A stretch of DNA of 64,000 bases from Serripes groenlandicus. Its lineage: Eukaryota; Mollusca; Bivalvia; Cardiida; Cardiidae. A program made the position numbers and the translations under genes. Where the stretch lies: NCBI GenBank assembly GCA_031761405.1, contig JASEVX010000006.1, forward strand, positions 26,421,097 through 26,485,096, read 5' to 3'. A model generated the notes under the pieces. The model saw only the letters and a list, made by a program, of their open reading frames with translations, ran no database searches and was not told where the DNA came from. Of this stretch, positions 31,402-43,049 are shown piece by piece (position 1 is the first letter of the stretch; every line of letters begins with the position of its first letter).

Positions 31402-31649
31402 ATTAACACTTTCCCACACATAGATGCTTTATGACAGCCTATGAAGCAGATTACTTTTGATCAGATTGAAGCAACTTAAGGAGAAATTGTGCAAATATGA
31501 AATACAAGCAAATTTCTTCTTTTGCCACAATGTTTTTAACTTTTTTTTTAGTAATTACAAACTTTGGTTTATAGATAGTCTTTGTGTCTTTTCCTAGATA
31601 TTTTCATCAGTCGTCTGCTGCTGATTTGTTGTATGTTAGAAAGGTTTAA
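31402..31649 (+). mobile_element. TTAA-MITE, old, forward
   Basis: TTAACACTTTCCCACACATAG at the left and GTCGTCTGCTGCTGATTTG, AGAAAGGTTTAA at the right. Confidence 0.65.
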
Positions 31650-33060
31650 ATGTTGGCAACACTGCCAAGAATGACACACCACTTGCTGTGATTATGACAG
31701 GGTGACAACATATATGTTTCCCTTCTTCGAATTCGAAACTACTCCTTCAACACAAATTAGGAAGATATTCATTGCCTTGTGGGAGATTTGTTTACCTTAT
31801 CATCCTTTTTTGATTTTTTGATAATCCCAGCTAAATGAGATCCGGGTTTCAAACACTGTTCAAATATTAACCTCAGAAATTGCTGCATTCAGATACATAT
31901 TGATTCATCTGCAGCAGATGACTATTTAAACATTATGAGAAAAGAAGAAATTGCTCACAACTTTATAAAAATACTTTTTTTTATGAAGATTTATCATTTA
32001 CCATATATTTGCCTAGATGTTTTCCAAAGTCTTTTTTGTGTAAATTTGCTTAAAGAAGAGAAAGGTTAAAACCTCATCAAATATGTTTCAATTATTCAGA
32101 GTGAAGTCATACTTTTAATTACTTATATCTTAGTCAGCTTACCCCATTCCCAATAAATATCATGATAAATTTAATAATCAACAGAAAGGAGATAAAATCG
32201 TCAACATTTTTATATTTTTACTATACCTTACAGCAGTCAGGTATACAAATGCATTGAAAGTTTTAATTAATTAATTTTAGTGACAGACGAAAAATGAGAT
32301 GATTTTCATCTTTTCAATTCTCTTAACATCATTTCATTACCAACATTTACTTCAGTTTTATATATGTAACCCTTTCCCACCTTGTTGAGAATTGCAAATT
32401 CTTGAGTAAACTCTTCAAATACAATTTACTATATGTATATATATATATTGCATTTTCATGTGAACTATTCCTTAAAGTTGACAAAGGCTGGCATTAGACA
32501 TTTTAATGACCAACTACATACAATTGGCTGACTCGTGAGCCAGGGATGTCAATGTACCAACACACTCGAAATATGTAAATTGACTCTTTGCTCGGATACA
32601 TTCATCCTTGCCCACATATAACTCTAGAGGCCTATTGACGCCTCTTGACAACTTTGTGGCAAATGGAAAAAAAAATCATTTAATGAGCAATTTTTCCATT
32701 TACCACAATGTTTTCAACTTTTTTCAATAATTATACTCACCTTTTTATATCATTTTGATGCTTCTGCAGCAGACGACTTTTGAAAACAATGTGGGAAATG
32801 GAGAAACTCCAGGGCACAATATTGGCTGAGTGAAATAAAGATTTAAAAAGATGAAAGTATACTTTGGTAATATCCCTATCTAAAGCCTTGATTATAACAT
32901 GATCTGTAAGTGAAAGGGTTAGTTGGGATTTACTGTCAAAACTTGTGGCTTCTTTTACATCAAATCCATTGAAGGCTAACCACAATTATCATCTTGGATT
33001 ATATAAACAGATAATAGGTCTCCGATGTCAGTCGACTATAGAATAGCTTACTCAGCCAAG
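31650..33060. other. Non-coding region with MITE relics
   Basis: No gene. Eroded TTAA-MITE pieces lie at about 31905-32070 (CTGCAGCAGATGACTATTT) and 32610-32830 (ATTTTTCCATTTACCACAATG, CTGCAGCAGACGACTTTTG). A short AT run lies near 32440. Confidence 0.4.
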
Positions 33061-33155
33061 TTAACCCTTTCCCTAATATAGACACTTTCTGACAACTAAA
33101 TTGAACTATGCATCAGACGGTCGGGGTGCTGTCAGAATTCCTGATCTAGGTCTTT

Positions 33156-33404
33156 TTAACCCTTTCCCTCATGTATACGCTTTCCAACGCCTCTGCAGCC
33201 GACGGATCGGCTTTTGAATACTTTGAGACAACAGAAGAAATTGCTCAAAACAAGGAATATCTCCTTTTGACACCATGTTTTCAACTCTATTCAATAAGTA
33301 TGATTTCAATAAGAGATGACATTATCATTGAGATTTTTCATATTATCGTTGAGATGTTTTCAAAGTCGTCGGCTGCAGATGTGTCGTATGTGGGTAAGGG
33401 TTAA
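33156..33404 (+). mobile_element. TTAA-MITE, forward, with internal duplication
   Basis: TTAACCCTTTCCCTCATGTA to GTATGTGGGTAAGGGTTAA. ATTATCATTGAGAT / ATTATCGTTGAGAT is repeated near 33330-33355. Its final TTAA is the first TTAA of the next copy. A left-end fragment of another copy lies at 33061. Confidence 0.85.
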
Positions 33405-33621
33405 CCCTTTCCCTCATATAGACGCTTTCTGACGCCTCTGCAGCAGAAGGCTGTTTGAAAACCTAGAAGAAATTGCTCAGAACGAGCAATTTCTCCTTTT
33501 GCCACAATGTTTTCCTCTTTTAGTCATAGGTTATCCATTCAATTTTAGAGATTTTCTATTTTTTGACAAAATATGTTCAAAGTCGTCTGCTGCAGATTTA
33601 TCGTATGAGGGAAAGGGTTAA
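33401..33621 (+). mobile_element. TTAA-MITE, young
   Basis: Ends exact. About 10 bp are missing before the hairpin (AAAACCTAGAAGAAATTGC). The stem TTGCTC/GAGCAA is intact. Confidence 0.92.
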
Positions 33622-34227
33622 CATATAGCTGGGCATATGTCTAATGAACTCATACACAGCAGGACCATTTTTGGCTGACTTGACTTATTTATGAAGCTCT
33701 CAGATACTATCTGAATATTCACTTAGTAATAAGTGTCAAAAAAGTCCTAACCCTACATAATTATAACTTGGTTTATTGAAAAGTTATGAGATACATGTAT
33801 GGTAGTTATTTCTAGCTTATTATTGAAAAAAAAAATCCCGGGATTTCATTTTGTTTTCCTAACATATTTCGAAATTGAAATACAACTTACAAGAATTACA
33901 GTTCTTAAGCACAAATTAGTTCTACTATTTCAATGAAAGTTTCAATCTAAAAGAGGTTTGCAAAAACTATAACAGTGCAGGTATTAATAATTGTTCATGT
34001 TTCACTGGTAAGTTTTGTTATATGTAATTAACTTTAGCAATATTGGGCTTGTCAAGATCAAAGAGATTAATTTTAAATGAAACAGATCTATAATTAACCA
34101 TTTGTATAATTCTATTCCAATTTCAAATAATTCAAATCTAAATTATAGATATTTTTCATATTTGCAAAGTAGTCTGCTGCAGATTGTTCATTGTATGTGG
34201 GAAAGGGTTAAGATCATGAAGTTTGGG
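33622..34227. other. Intronic sequence of the cadherin gene
   Basis: AT-rich. The right half of an old TTAA-MITE lies at about 34100-34212 (GTAGTCTGCTGCAGATTG ... GTGGGAAAGGGTTAAG), ending about 40 bp from the cadherin splice donor. Confidence 0.5.
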
Positions 34228-34253
34228 TTACTGGTATAAAAATATAAGCTTAC

Positions 34254-37200
34254 CATTACTGTTGATAAAGAATCTGCCCAAACCAGTGCCGTCTCTGATA
34301 GAGTAGATCACGCCGTCTCCATCAGGATCGTAGGCGGTCAACGTCATCACCGTACTACCGACTGGCTCATTCTCGTTGATATATCCATGTGCAAAGAAAT
34401 TCTCAAACACAGGAGCTTTCAGATTTTCGTTCACATCCACTACTTCTATATTGATAAAACACACCGATATAAGAGGAGGAATACCTCCATCTTTAGCCCT
34501 TACACTGATATTATGAACTTGTCGAGCTTCGTAATCCAAACTCTGAATCACTCTCATCACACCCGTTTCCAAGTCGATCTCAAAATAATCCTCCCCATAC
34601 ACTAGCTCATAAGACACCTCTCCGTTTTTCCCTTCATCCGTATCGGCAGCTGTAACTACTGTTACAACGGTTCCAACAGGAAGGTCTTCTCTGATTTTAA
34701 CACTGTAGACATCTGGTGTAAACTTTGGAACGACATCGTTTACATCTGTTAGCGTTACCTCAAGAGTTGCTGTTGAACTGAGACTTATTGGACCTGATCC
34801 TTTATCAGCTGCTCTAATGAGGACCGTATAGATAGGATGACGTTCTCTGTCGAGAGGTCGATTCACCGTTATTATTCCACTAGTTGGGTTGATGGAGAAA
34901 TGATTATTGTCAGACACTATTGTATACGTAATTTGGGCATTGTCACCTAAATCCCTATCCATAGCAGACATTTGCGTCACTGTGGCATTATTTACAATGT
35001 TTTCAGAAATTTCTCTCTTGTACAGGTCTTGCTCAAACTTAGGTGCATTATCGTTTTCATCTAAAATTGTTATAGAGACGGTCACATTTGAAGACAAACT
35101 TGGTGATCCTAAATCAGACACCTCAATTAAAAGTGTGTATGCATCTTTCATTTCTCTATCCAATTTGGAGGCAACCGTTAATGTTCCAGAGTACATATCT
35201 ATTTTAAAATGTCCATTCACGTCTCCAGTCTTGATAACATAGACAAGGATACCATTATAACCTATATCTTTGTCTATAGCAGTAAAAGATGTGATAATAC
35301 TTCCAACCTCAAGTGATTCTGACATATCCATTCTTAAGGGTACAGTGTTGTTGAACATGGGCTGAGAGTTTACAACTTCCACAGACTTAGGTGGAATTCC
35401 GTAATCGGTTGGGGCATTGTTTTCTCGAGATTCTGTAACAAGTTCTTGCAGACGCTGGAAAATGTTAGTTGTTTGGCATTTGATGTTCACAAGACTGTTT
35501 GCAAGCTGGCTATTCTGTTTGGAGTTAACCAACATCATTTCTATGGAAACAGGTTCAGAGACGTGTTTGCCATCTCTTGCTGTTATTTCAATCACTCTTT
35601 TCTCTTGATTTATGTTCATTAATGAGCAGTTAAGGTAGAGTTTTGCAGTGTCCTTGTTCAAATTAAAACAGAGATCATCATTCCCAGTATCGATATGGTA
35701 TTGTATAACATCATTAATGTCAAAGTCAATGGCCGGCACAATCAGTACCTCAGTACCTATTGGGGAATCCCTGGATAAATAACCTTGACATTGAACTTTT
35801 TCAAAATGAGGCTCATTGTCATTGACGTCTTGCAGGTTAATAGTAAAGATCATGTCATCTTCTCTGGCATATGGCGTTCCCCAGTCTGAGACTCGGAGAT
35901 TTAACTTATATGAATGTCTCATAGTCTCGTAATCTAAATACTTAGTTGTTTTTATAACACCTGTCAGGGGTTCAATGTCAAATGGCACATTTTTCACATT
36001 TGTAATGGAATAGCTAATTCTACCATTCTCGTTACTGTCTTTATCAGTGGCACTGATCTTGAAGACACTCGTCCCAACAGGGAGATTCTCTTGAATGTAA
36101 ATTTCCGATACATTGTCAGTTATATCAAACTTTGGGGCATTATCATTATTATCAATAATTGTAATGTTTACATAAGCAGTGTCAGCTTCACTTTTTCTCC
36201 TTCTTAGTGGATCATACGCTTTCACTTTCAGATTAACATGAGAGACTTTTTCAGCATCAAGACTAGAAGAGGTAGACAACAGACCCGAGTTTTTGCTAAT
36301 TTTAAACAAATCTTTTTTATTGCCGTCAATTATTTCAAATTTTGCATCCACCAAGTTTACTTGTTTTACTAGTGGTAGCTTTAATAATGGGGAATTCCAT
36401 GGCGCATTCTCTTCCACACTGATATTGTAAAACTTGCGAGTGAATTTAGGCGGGTCTTTAGCATCTAAAATGTCAATGTAAAATGAAAGCTCTCTAGACA
36501 GTGGAGGCTGACCCATATCTGTAGCTCTTATAGTTATATTTATACCAGGTTTGTTAAAATGCCTGTCTGGGCTTTGAGATAGTTTAACCCTATATTCCTC
36601 CTTTTTCCCACCTTTTTCAAGGACGACAGCATCACCAATATTGTCTAAGAGTTCAACAGACAGTATCTTACCATTGATACCAATGTCCCTATCTTCTACA
36701 TTGACAAAGGCAAGAACAAGGTCACTTTGGTCTGGTTCTAAAATATTTGGTATTTCTTTTACAAATATATCTGGTGCAAAAAAATTCACCTGTATCACAT
36801 GCACTGTTAACTTGGCTGGTCTCTTGGATGAATGCTGGAATGCCTGTGGCCCTCTGTCCTGGGCAAGTATGTCTATCTGATAGTGTTTCTGTAGGATGTA
36901 GTTCAATGGCCGTGTTAATGTTACAACACCACTTGTAGGATGCACAGAAAAAACATTTGTGTGTTCAGTAAAGCTGTAATAGATTTGCGCGTTTATTCCA
37001 ACATCACCATCGTAAGCTGAAACTTGAGCAATGCTGGTGTGTAACTGTGTGTCCTCTTTTACACTCACATTGTATAAACTGTAATCAAACAGTGGCTGCA
37101 GATCATTCATATCCTCAACAAATATCGTCAGATCTGCCATCGTCTGAAAAGTAACTTTATCTTTATCCTCTACTTGGGCTTGAATTGTTAGGTGATACTC

Positions 37201-37584
37201 CGCTTGAAGTTCACGATTAATTCTTCCATAACTACTTGTGTGAGTTCTCACCAAAAGAAAGCAGAAATCGCCCAGTAAATATTCCTCGACCTTGAAGAGG
37301 TCATCTTGAGCATCTAGTATATGGTATGTTATTTTTAGAGAATGGTCCTCTGGAACGTAAATGCCCATTTTTGATACAGGAGTAACGAAAGTTCTCCCAA
37401 CTGAATTTTCTGGAATAGTAGCATTGTAGTGCTCCTGAGTAAATTTTATTTCTTCCATTGAAAGTCTGGATGACCTTGGTACTGCGAGGACAGCTGTTGC
37501 TATGGAAAATGCAGCTATCCATATCAGCCATTTGGTTACCATTGTCCTTGGTGATCCCACCATGTTGGCTGCTATAGTCAGCAT
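34254..37584 (-). CDS. FAT-like: FAT1/2/3-like atypical cadherin, giant first coding exon
   Basis: Codes ~1,110 residues of the extracellular N-terminus of a FAT-like cadherin, a very large cell-surface adhesion protein acting in tissue polarity and cell migration (Drosophila relative: kugelei). A signal peptide is visible (WLIWIAAFSIATAVLA, residues ~19-34). About ten cadherin repeats follow, marked by calcium-site linkers VEDMNDLQP, ILDAKDPP, IIDNNDNAP, LQDVNDNEP, ILDENDNAP, LTDVNDVVP and VVDVNENLKAP; at least two linkers are degenerate (VIQVNFFAP, VNSKQNSQL). The first domain has the FAT1-3 wording KMGIYV and YLLGDFCFL. Vertebrate FAT1-3 likewise put this region in one ~3.3-kb exon that starts just before the ATG and stops at about the same place (SIRDGTGLG). 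The exon ends at a donor, G|GTAAGC (GT at 34253-34252). Met8 and Met15 have better start contexts than Met1. No frameshift was seen. Confidence 0.93.
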
Positions 37585-37600
37585 GGTTCATCTCCTGTAA
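37585..37600 (-). other. 3' splice site and short 5' UTR of the cadherin exon
   Basis: On minus, TTTTTATCATTACAG then GAGATGAACC precede the ATG, so the exon starts at 37594 and an untranslated exon must lie upstream. An out-of-frame ATG at 37591 stands 7 nt before Met1 and opens a 96-codon frame, which would dampen use of Met1. Confidence 0.75.
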
Positions 37601-38055
37601 TGATAAAAATAGACTGGAATCAATTCCTAATGTTATATGTTAATCTCATCCCGTCTTTCAATCATTCTACCTAAATTAAATTTCTATTTGACCAATAAGA
37701 TGGTCTTTTTCAGTTTTATTGACTCATTTTGACCAATAAGGTGGTCCGTTTCAGCATTGTACTCAGATCTCCAGATATTAAAGGGGCGTATTTCATTTTC
37801 TAAAGTTGTCTATCCTTTTTTAATTAACCTCCTAACCTTATATTGTGGGTACTGAAATGGGTCTCAGTGAGACAACTCTTTGAATACCTACAATATAGGG
37901 TTTAATTGCATTGATTAACAAAGCTATTTCTCCCCTTATAAAGAGACCTCTGGCAGGTTATTACAAACAAGAGATAGTGGATAATGAACATAGTGATGTA
38001 TGCTTTTGTGAGGAGAGTTCAGGAGACCCAGACATCACCCTTGTAACCAATCATC
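37595..38055. other. Intron sequence with a foldback repeat
   Basis: The foldback at 37833-37907 has arms CCTTATATTGTGGGTACTG and AATACCTACAATATAGGG. Nothing else was recognised. Confidence 0.5.
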
Positions 38056-38278
38056 TCAACCCTTTCCCACATATAGACGCTTTCTGACGCCTCTGCAGCA
38101 GACGATTTTTTAAAACATTGTGACAAACAATTGCTCAAGACAAGCAATTTTTTCTTTTGTCACAAAGTTTTCAACTCTTAAAAAAAACTATCCTTCCATT
38201 TAAAGAGATTATTGCGATTTTTATCTAGATATTTGCAAAGTCGTCTGCTGCAATGTGTCGTATTTGAGAAAGGGTTAA
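38056..38278 (+). mobile_element. TTAA-MITE, forward
   Basis: CAACCCTTTCCCACATATAG to GAGAAAGGGTTAA, with hairpin TTGCTCAAGACAAGCAA. Confidence 0.82.
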
Positions 38279-38299
38279 ATCCACCACCATCTTATGAAT

Positions 38300-38525
38300 A
38301 TCGCTTTCCAACATACAACAAATCTGCGGCAGACGACTTTGAAAACATCTAGGCAAAAATGTCAAACATCTCTTTCAAAGAAAGTGTTATCATTGAATAG
38401 AGTTGAAAACAGTGTGGCAAACGAAGAAATTGATCATTATGAGCAATTTCTCTTTTTGCCATAATGGTTTCAAAGTAGTCTGCTGCATGTACATCAAAAT
38501 GCATTTGCATATGGAAAAGGGATAT
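38300..38525 (-). mobile_element. TTAA-MITE, old, reverse
   Basis: GCTTTCCAACATACAACA and CTGCGGCAGACGACTTTGA at the left, TGATCATTATGAGCAATTTC in the centre, GTAGTCTGCTGCATG at the right. Confidence 0.7.
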
Positions 38526-39561
38526 TTCACTTGTATCCATTACAGTTAAAAACATCTTTGGTTTAAATGCCTGCCAAATTTCTGGATTTAAATCACCGCA
38601 AGATGTTCCCTCGGAAAACCGCTTATCCCCTTCCCACTAGTAGAAGCATTTTGATGATCATCATGTATTTCTCATGGATTCATGGGTTTTTACTTCGAAT
38701 CATACATTTATTCATGAAAAAGTGTCAATACTGAACAGTCAGTCAGCTAGAAGATCTTTCGAGACGATCATAAATTTGACATCACCTTTGAGCTGTCAAT
38801 TTTACATAACAGAACCATCATATTTTATGTCATCATAACATCATTAATCATTAGGTTTAACCTTCTTCCTTAGGCAGACGACATTTGACACCTTTGCAGC
38901 CGACGACTTTTGAAAACAACATGCAAAATAGTGAAAAATGCACAGACTGAGCAATTTCCTCATTATTCCTGTTACTTAAATTGTTTGCAGATCCTTTTGA
39001 AAATACACCATTCATTTTTAAAGATGTGACATACTTTTTCTTAATACAATTTCAAAGCAGATGACTGAAACTAACAAATCAGGTAAAGGGTTATTACACA
39101 GGTATGTCAAACATTAATGATACTTTTGACTAAATACCTGACAATACTAGCTCATAAATGCATTCTCTGAGTGTACATCTGCACTAATCATTACAAGGTA
39201 ATCATTACTAAGGAGAAGGTACTTCTTCATTTAATTTTATCAATCAACTAGGCATAAACATTGCCTGGTATATTTAATGATGTATATCTCTTTACCTGAG
39301 ATGCAGACTTCTAAAATTGCCTCTGCAACAGACAGACCTGAAAGTTTAAAAACATTTTGGAAAAAGAAAATATGGCCAAAACTGAGCAATTTCTCCACAT
39401 TCCACAATATTTTCAACTCTGTTAAAAAATTATTAGTCGCCGGGCAGATATATATTATATACTTCCAATTTTCCAGATCATAATAATTATTTATCATCTA
39501 GCAGTTTTCTACAGATGTTTTCACAGCAGCTGACCTTTTGAAGTATCTTATCAGGTAAACT
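38526..39561. other. Non-coding region with MITE relics
   Basis: Eroded TTAA-MITE copies at about 38855-39095 and 39285-39560 (for example GCAGCCGACGACTTTTGAAAA and GAGCAATTTCTCCACATTCC). No gene. Confidence 0.45.
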
Positions 39562-39769
39562 GTTCACCCTTTCCCATATAAAGACTCTTTTTGAAGCATT
39601 TGCAGCAGACTACTTTTGAAAACAGTATGGCAAAAGGAGAAATTGCTCAAATTTCTCCTTTTGCCACAAAGTTTTCAATTCTACCCTTAGTATGATTTAT
39701 TTATAGAGTTTTTCAAAATGTTTTCAAAAGCGCCTGTTTCAGATTTGTTGTGTGTGGGGAAAGGGTTAA
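39562..39769 (+). mobile_element. TTAA-MITE, forward
   Basis: CACCCTTTCCCATATAAAG to GGGAAAGGGTTAA. The hairpin is shortened to GGAGAAATTGCTCAAATTTC. Confidence 0.78.
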
Positions 39770-39980
39770 CTGATTTATGAACAGTTAATTCCTTTGTAAT
39801 GGAGCTCCAGTGACAGCCAACTTATCATTCATGTTTTTGTAATTGTTCACCTGAATGTTATACTAGGGTATCGGCTACATGGTGGAGTAAAATGCTCTTT
39901 TTCCGCATTATAATAAATCTTGTGTGTACTCAAAAAAATAATCTGAGAGACAATTCTTAACCTCAAGTCACAACATAGAA

Positions 39981-40250
39981 TTTAACCCTTTCTCACATAC
40001 AAATGCTTTCTGATGCCTCAGCAGCAGAAGACTTTAGAAAACAGTGTAGCACATTTAAGTAGTGATTGCTCATTATATAAATCATAAATGAGCAATTTCT
40101 CATTTTGCTACAATATTTTCATATTTATTCCATAACAAGAATTTGCAATAATATAAAGAATTTTATATATTTTTGCTTCCAATTTTGTTTTTAAAGTCTG
40201 CGATCTGCAGCAGATTTGTTGTATGTATGTGGGAAAGTGTTAGAAAGTGA
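39981..40250 (+). mobile_element. TTAA-MITE, old, forward
   Basis: TTAACCCTTTCTCACATACAA at the left, GAGCAATTTCTCATTTTGC in the centre, GTGGGAAAGTGTTAG at the right. A foldback relic lies just before it at 39918-39984. Confidence 0.7.
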
Positions 40251-41232
40251 TCAGATTTCTTTATCAGGGAAAAAGAAGAATAGAAGACTGATGGGTATTT
40301 AGTTTATAGGTTAGAAAGTTTTTGGAGAAGCAGCAGCTAGGGTTAATAGTTGGTGTTACCATCTGTTCTTTCAAGTCACAGACTGTCATCATCCCACAGT
40401 GAGGGTCTCCATTCACTGTAATTTTAACAGGCTGGGTCATTGTTAAAGGTACCAGAGGGGTAAATTAGGAAGGGACAAGTCTTTGCCCAACATTTTCTCT
40501 CATAGTATTCAATTTAGCCTATAAATTACATGTAAAAAGGTACTAAACAAAAATGCTACCTGAATCTTTAGAGCAGCATGGCAAGAACATATACATAGTT
40601 TTTGGATTCATAATTATAATCATTAAAGGATTTTAAGGCTATGAAATATTAACTATCAATGGTTCAGTGGTACTAGAATTTAGACCCCAGATTAGTCTAA
40701 ACCCTTTCCCGGCAGCTGCAGACACAATTTGATATAGAACAATATCCAGCGAATGGCTTTTCATCACATTGTGACTAAAGCAGAACTAGCTAATAATGAG
40801 CAATTACTCCTTTTGCCACAATGTTTCCAACTCTATTCCATAAAACAACTACAGTAAGATCTCAATCATTTATTTTCAAGTGCTTGAAGAGGTTTATAAG
40901 ATACAAAAATACTCTGTGCAAGTGTATTTTGATTTGTCAGGATTTTTTAAAATCTTCTAAGGTTTGTTCTTGAATGGCCTGGCTCATTTGTCCCTAATGG
41001 ACCTTTATTATAGGTCATAATGGTGTGAATATCTCCTCATGTCTCCTACATTTGTGTCTGAGACTTACTGAAAACATGCTGAAAGAATTTTGAGAGAGAG
41101 AAATGTTATCTCCCCCACCCACACATGTGCACATTATGGTGACATACACTTAGACAGACGGATTAGGGAAGAGAAAGCAAAATAGTGAGGTCAGACAGAT
41201 ATTGTAATGTACATGATTTTCAGCCATATCAG
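40251..41232. other. Non-coding region with a MITE relic
   Basis: TTAA-MITE pieces at about 40690-40850 (ACCCTTTCCCGGCAGC, GAGCAATTACTCCTTTTGCC). No gene. Confidence 0.4.
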
Positions 41233-41930
41233 ACAAACAAGAGGGCCATGTTTATCATGGCCCTATATCGCTCACCTGATTTTATTTTTTTTCACTTTAG
41301 CCATATAAGCCACATCAGGCGGCCATAGTTTTCGACAATGTGTCAAATTATTGCCAATGTAAAGGACATGTGACAAATAAATTAAGTTTTTATCGTGTTC
41401 ACAAAGACAATTATAACAATTTTGCCAATTTTAAAAAAGGAACCGAGCTCTAATGTATATCTAGCTACTGTTTAAGTTTGATAAACATCGGATAATAAAT
41501 GATGACTTTATCGTGTTCACAAGGTCAATTATAACAATTTTGCCAATTTTAAAGGGCCATAATCCAGTCATGCATGACGGATCTGGCTGGTTTTCAAAGG
41601 GAACCAAGCTCTCATGCATATCTAGCCACTGAAAAAGTTTGGTAAACATCGGATAATAAATGATGATGACTTTATCGTGTTCACAAGGTCAATTATATAG
41701 GAATTTTGTCAATTTTAAAGGGCCATAATCCCGTCATGCATGGATGGATATAGCTGGTTTTCGAAAGGAACCGAGCTCTCATGTATATCTAGCTACTGAA
41801 AAGGTTTGGTAAACATCCGATAATAAATGAAGACTCTATTTGGTTATCACAAGAAATTGTGGACAAGCAACGATCACAAAAGATAATGTGCACCTTAATT
41901 GTCACTTGTAACGTGACAGGTGAGCTAAAA
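41233..41930. mobile_element. GCTCACCTG/CAGGTGAGC element with internal tandem repeat
   Basis: Short inverted ends: GCTCACCTG at 41270 and CAGGTGAGC at 41917. A hairpin GGGCCATG/CATGGCCC lies at 41243-41263. Inside are about three tandem units of ~165 bp marked by TTTATCGTGTTCACAA (about 41389, 41507 and 41671), GGGCCATAATCC and AACCGAGCTCTCATG. The first unit lacks ~45 bp. A matching end fragment is at about 57750-57780. It is a non-autonomous repeat of unknown class. Confidence 0.7.
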
Positions 41931-42521
41931 AGGGGTTGCATCTCTATGCATTGTCAGTTCTCTGATGACACAAATGGTTTTTTTAGTTTTTAGACAGCAA
42001 CATAAAGGAGCTCCAATGACTGAAAGAGACCTGGGTAAGAAATTATAAAACTTAAAAAACTTTCTCAGTGCTGAGAAATTAACTCCATGCTCCAAGTTAA
42101 AGGCTTCTGGTCAATTTGGAGAACGAGTTTGCTTCTGACCAATCAGATACTTGAGCACACATTCTTAGCACAGATTAAACATGTATCATAGTTCTGGGGC
42201 ATGTTTTTATATTAATCCAGTTTATGTATCAAAGTTGTGCATTGATAATTATACAATAGATTTAAGGTTTATTTTATGATGACCCAGTCCAAATATAGGC
42301 CATGTTTAAGGTGCTTATAAATGATATTATCATGCACCCTTTCCCTTAATAACAATTGTTATGTGCAGCAAAAATATATATCAAATTATAAGAGAAAAGG
42401 ATGATCTTTTCATGGCTATATAATAAATGCACTTATAAGTCACAAAGACAACTTCAGCAAAAATATGGTAATTTCTAATATATCGTACATTTCATATCCT
42501 ATACATGTGATGGCTGTCTGC
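41931..42521. other. Non-coding spacer
   Basis: No gene; perhaps an eroded MITE near 42340-42480. Confidence 0.4.
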
Positions 42522-42756
42522 TTAACCCTTTCCCTCATACTGCAATTCTGCAGCAGACGTACGACTTTGAACATATTTTGTCAAAAAATGGAAAATCTCA
42601 TTAATTGAATGGATAACTTTTGACTAAAAGTGGAAAACAATGTGGCAAAAGGAGAAATTGCTCGTTTTTTAGAAACTTCTTCTGTTGTCACTATGTTTTC
42701 AAAAATCCGTCTGCTGCAGAGGCGTCAGAAAGTGTCTATATGAGGGAAAGGGTTAA
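42522..42756 (-). mobile_element. TTAA-MITE, full length, reverse
   Basis: TTAACCCTTTCCCTCATACTG to CTATATGAGGGAAAGGGTTAA in pieces. The right arm of the central hairpin is partly altered (CTCGTTTTTTAGAAAC). Confidence 0.9.
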
Positions 42757-42758
42757 TT

Positions 42759-42940
42759 TAACCCTGTCCAACTTGCTGATGCACCAAAGGAGAAATTGCT
42801 CCAACGACCATCATGAGCAATTGCTTTTTTTCCACAAAAAATATACTTTGATTTATAGAGATATTGTATACCATGTTTTTGACAATATGTTTTATATAAA
42901 GTTGTCTGCTGTAGATTTGTTGTAAGTGGGAAGGGGACTC
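42759..42940 (+). mobile_element. TTAA-MITE relic, forward
   Basis: TTAACCCTGTCCAACTTGC directly follows the previous copy. Right end GTTGTCTGCTGTAGATTTG and GTGGGAAGGGG. Confidence 0.6.
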
Positions 42941-43049
42941 TAAACTACAGTCCATGATGAATTAGGCTAATGGCGGGCTGTTTAATTTCCCTTTGATCTG
43001 GCAGATTAGCATTTCAAATTGTGACCAGATATATATAACTACCCTTTCC

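Noticed and set aside
763..33621. CRISPR-like array
   Set aside because: The repeats are 230-bp mobile elements in both orientations with irregular spacing in a eukaryotic genome.
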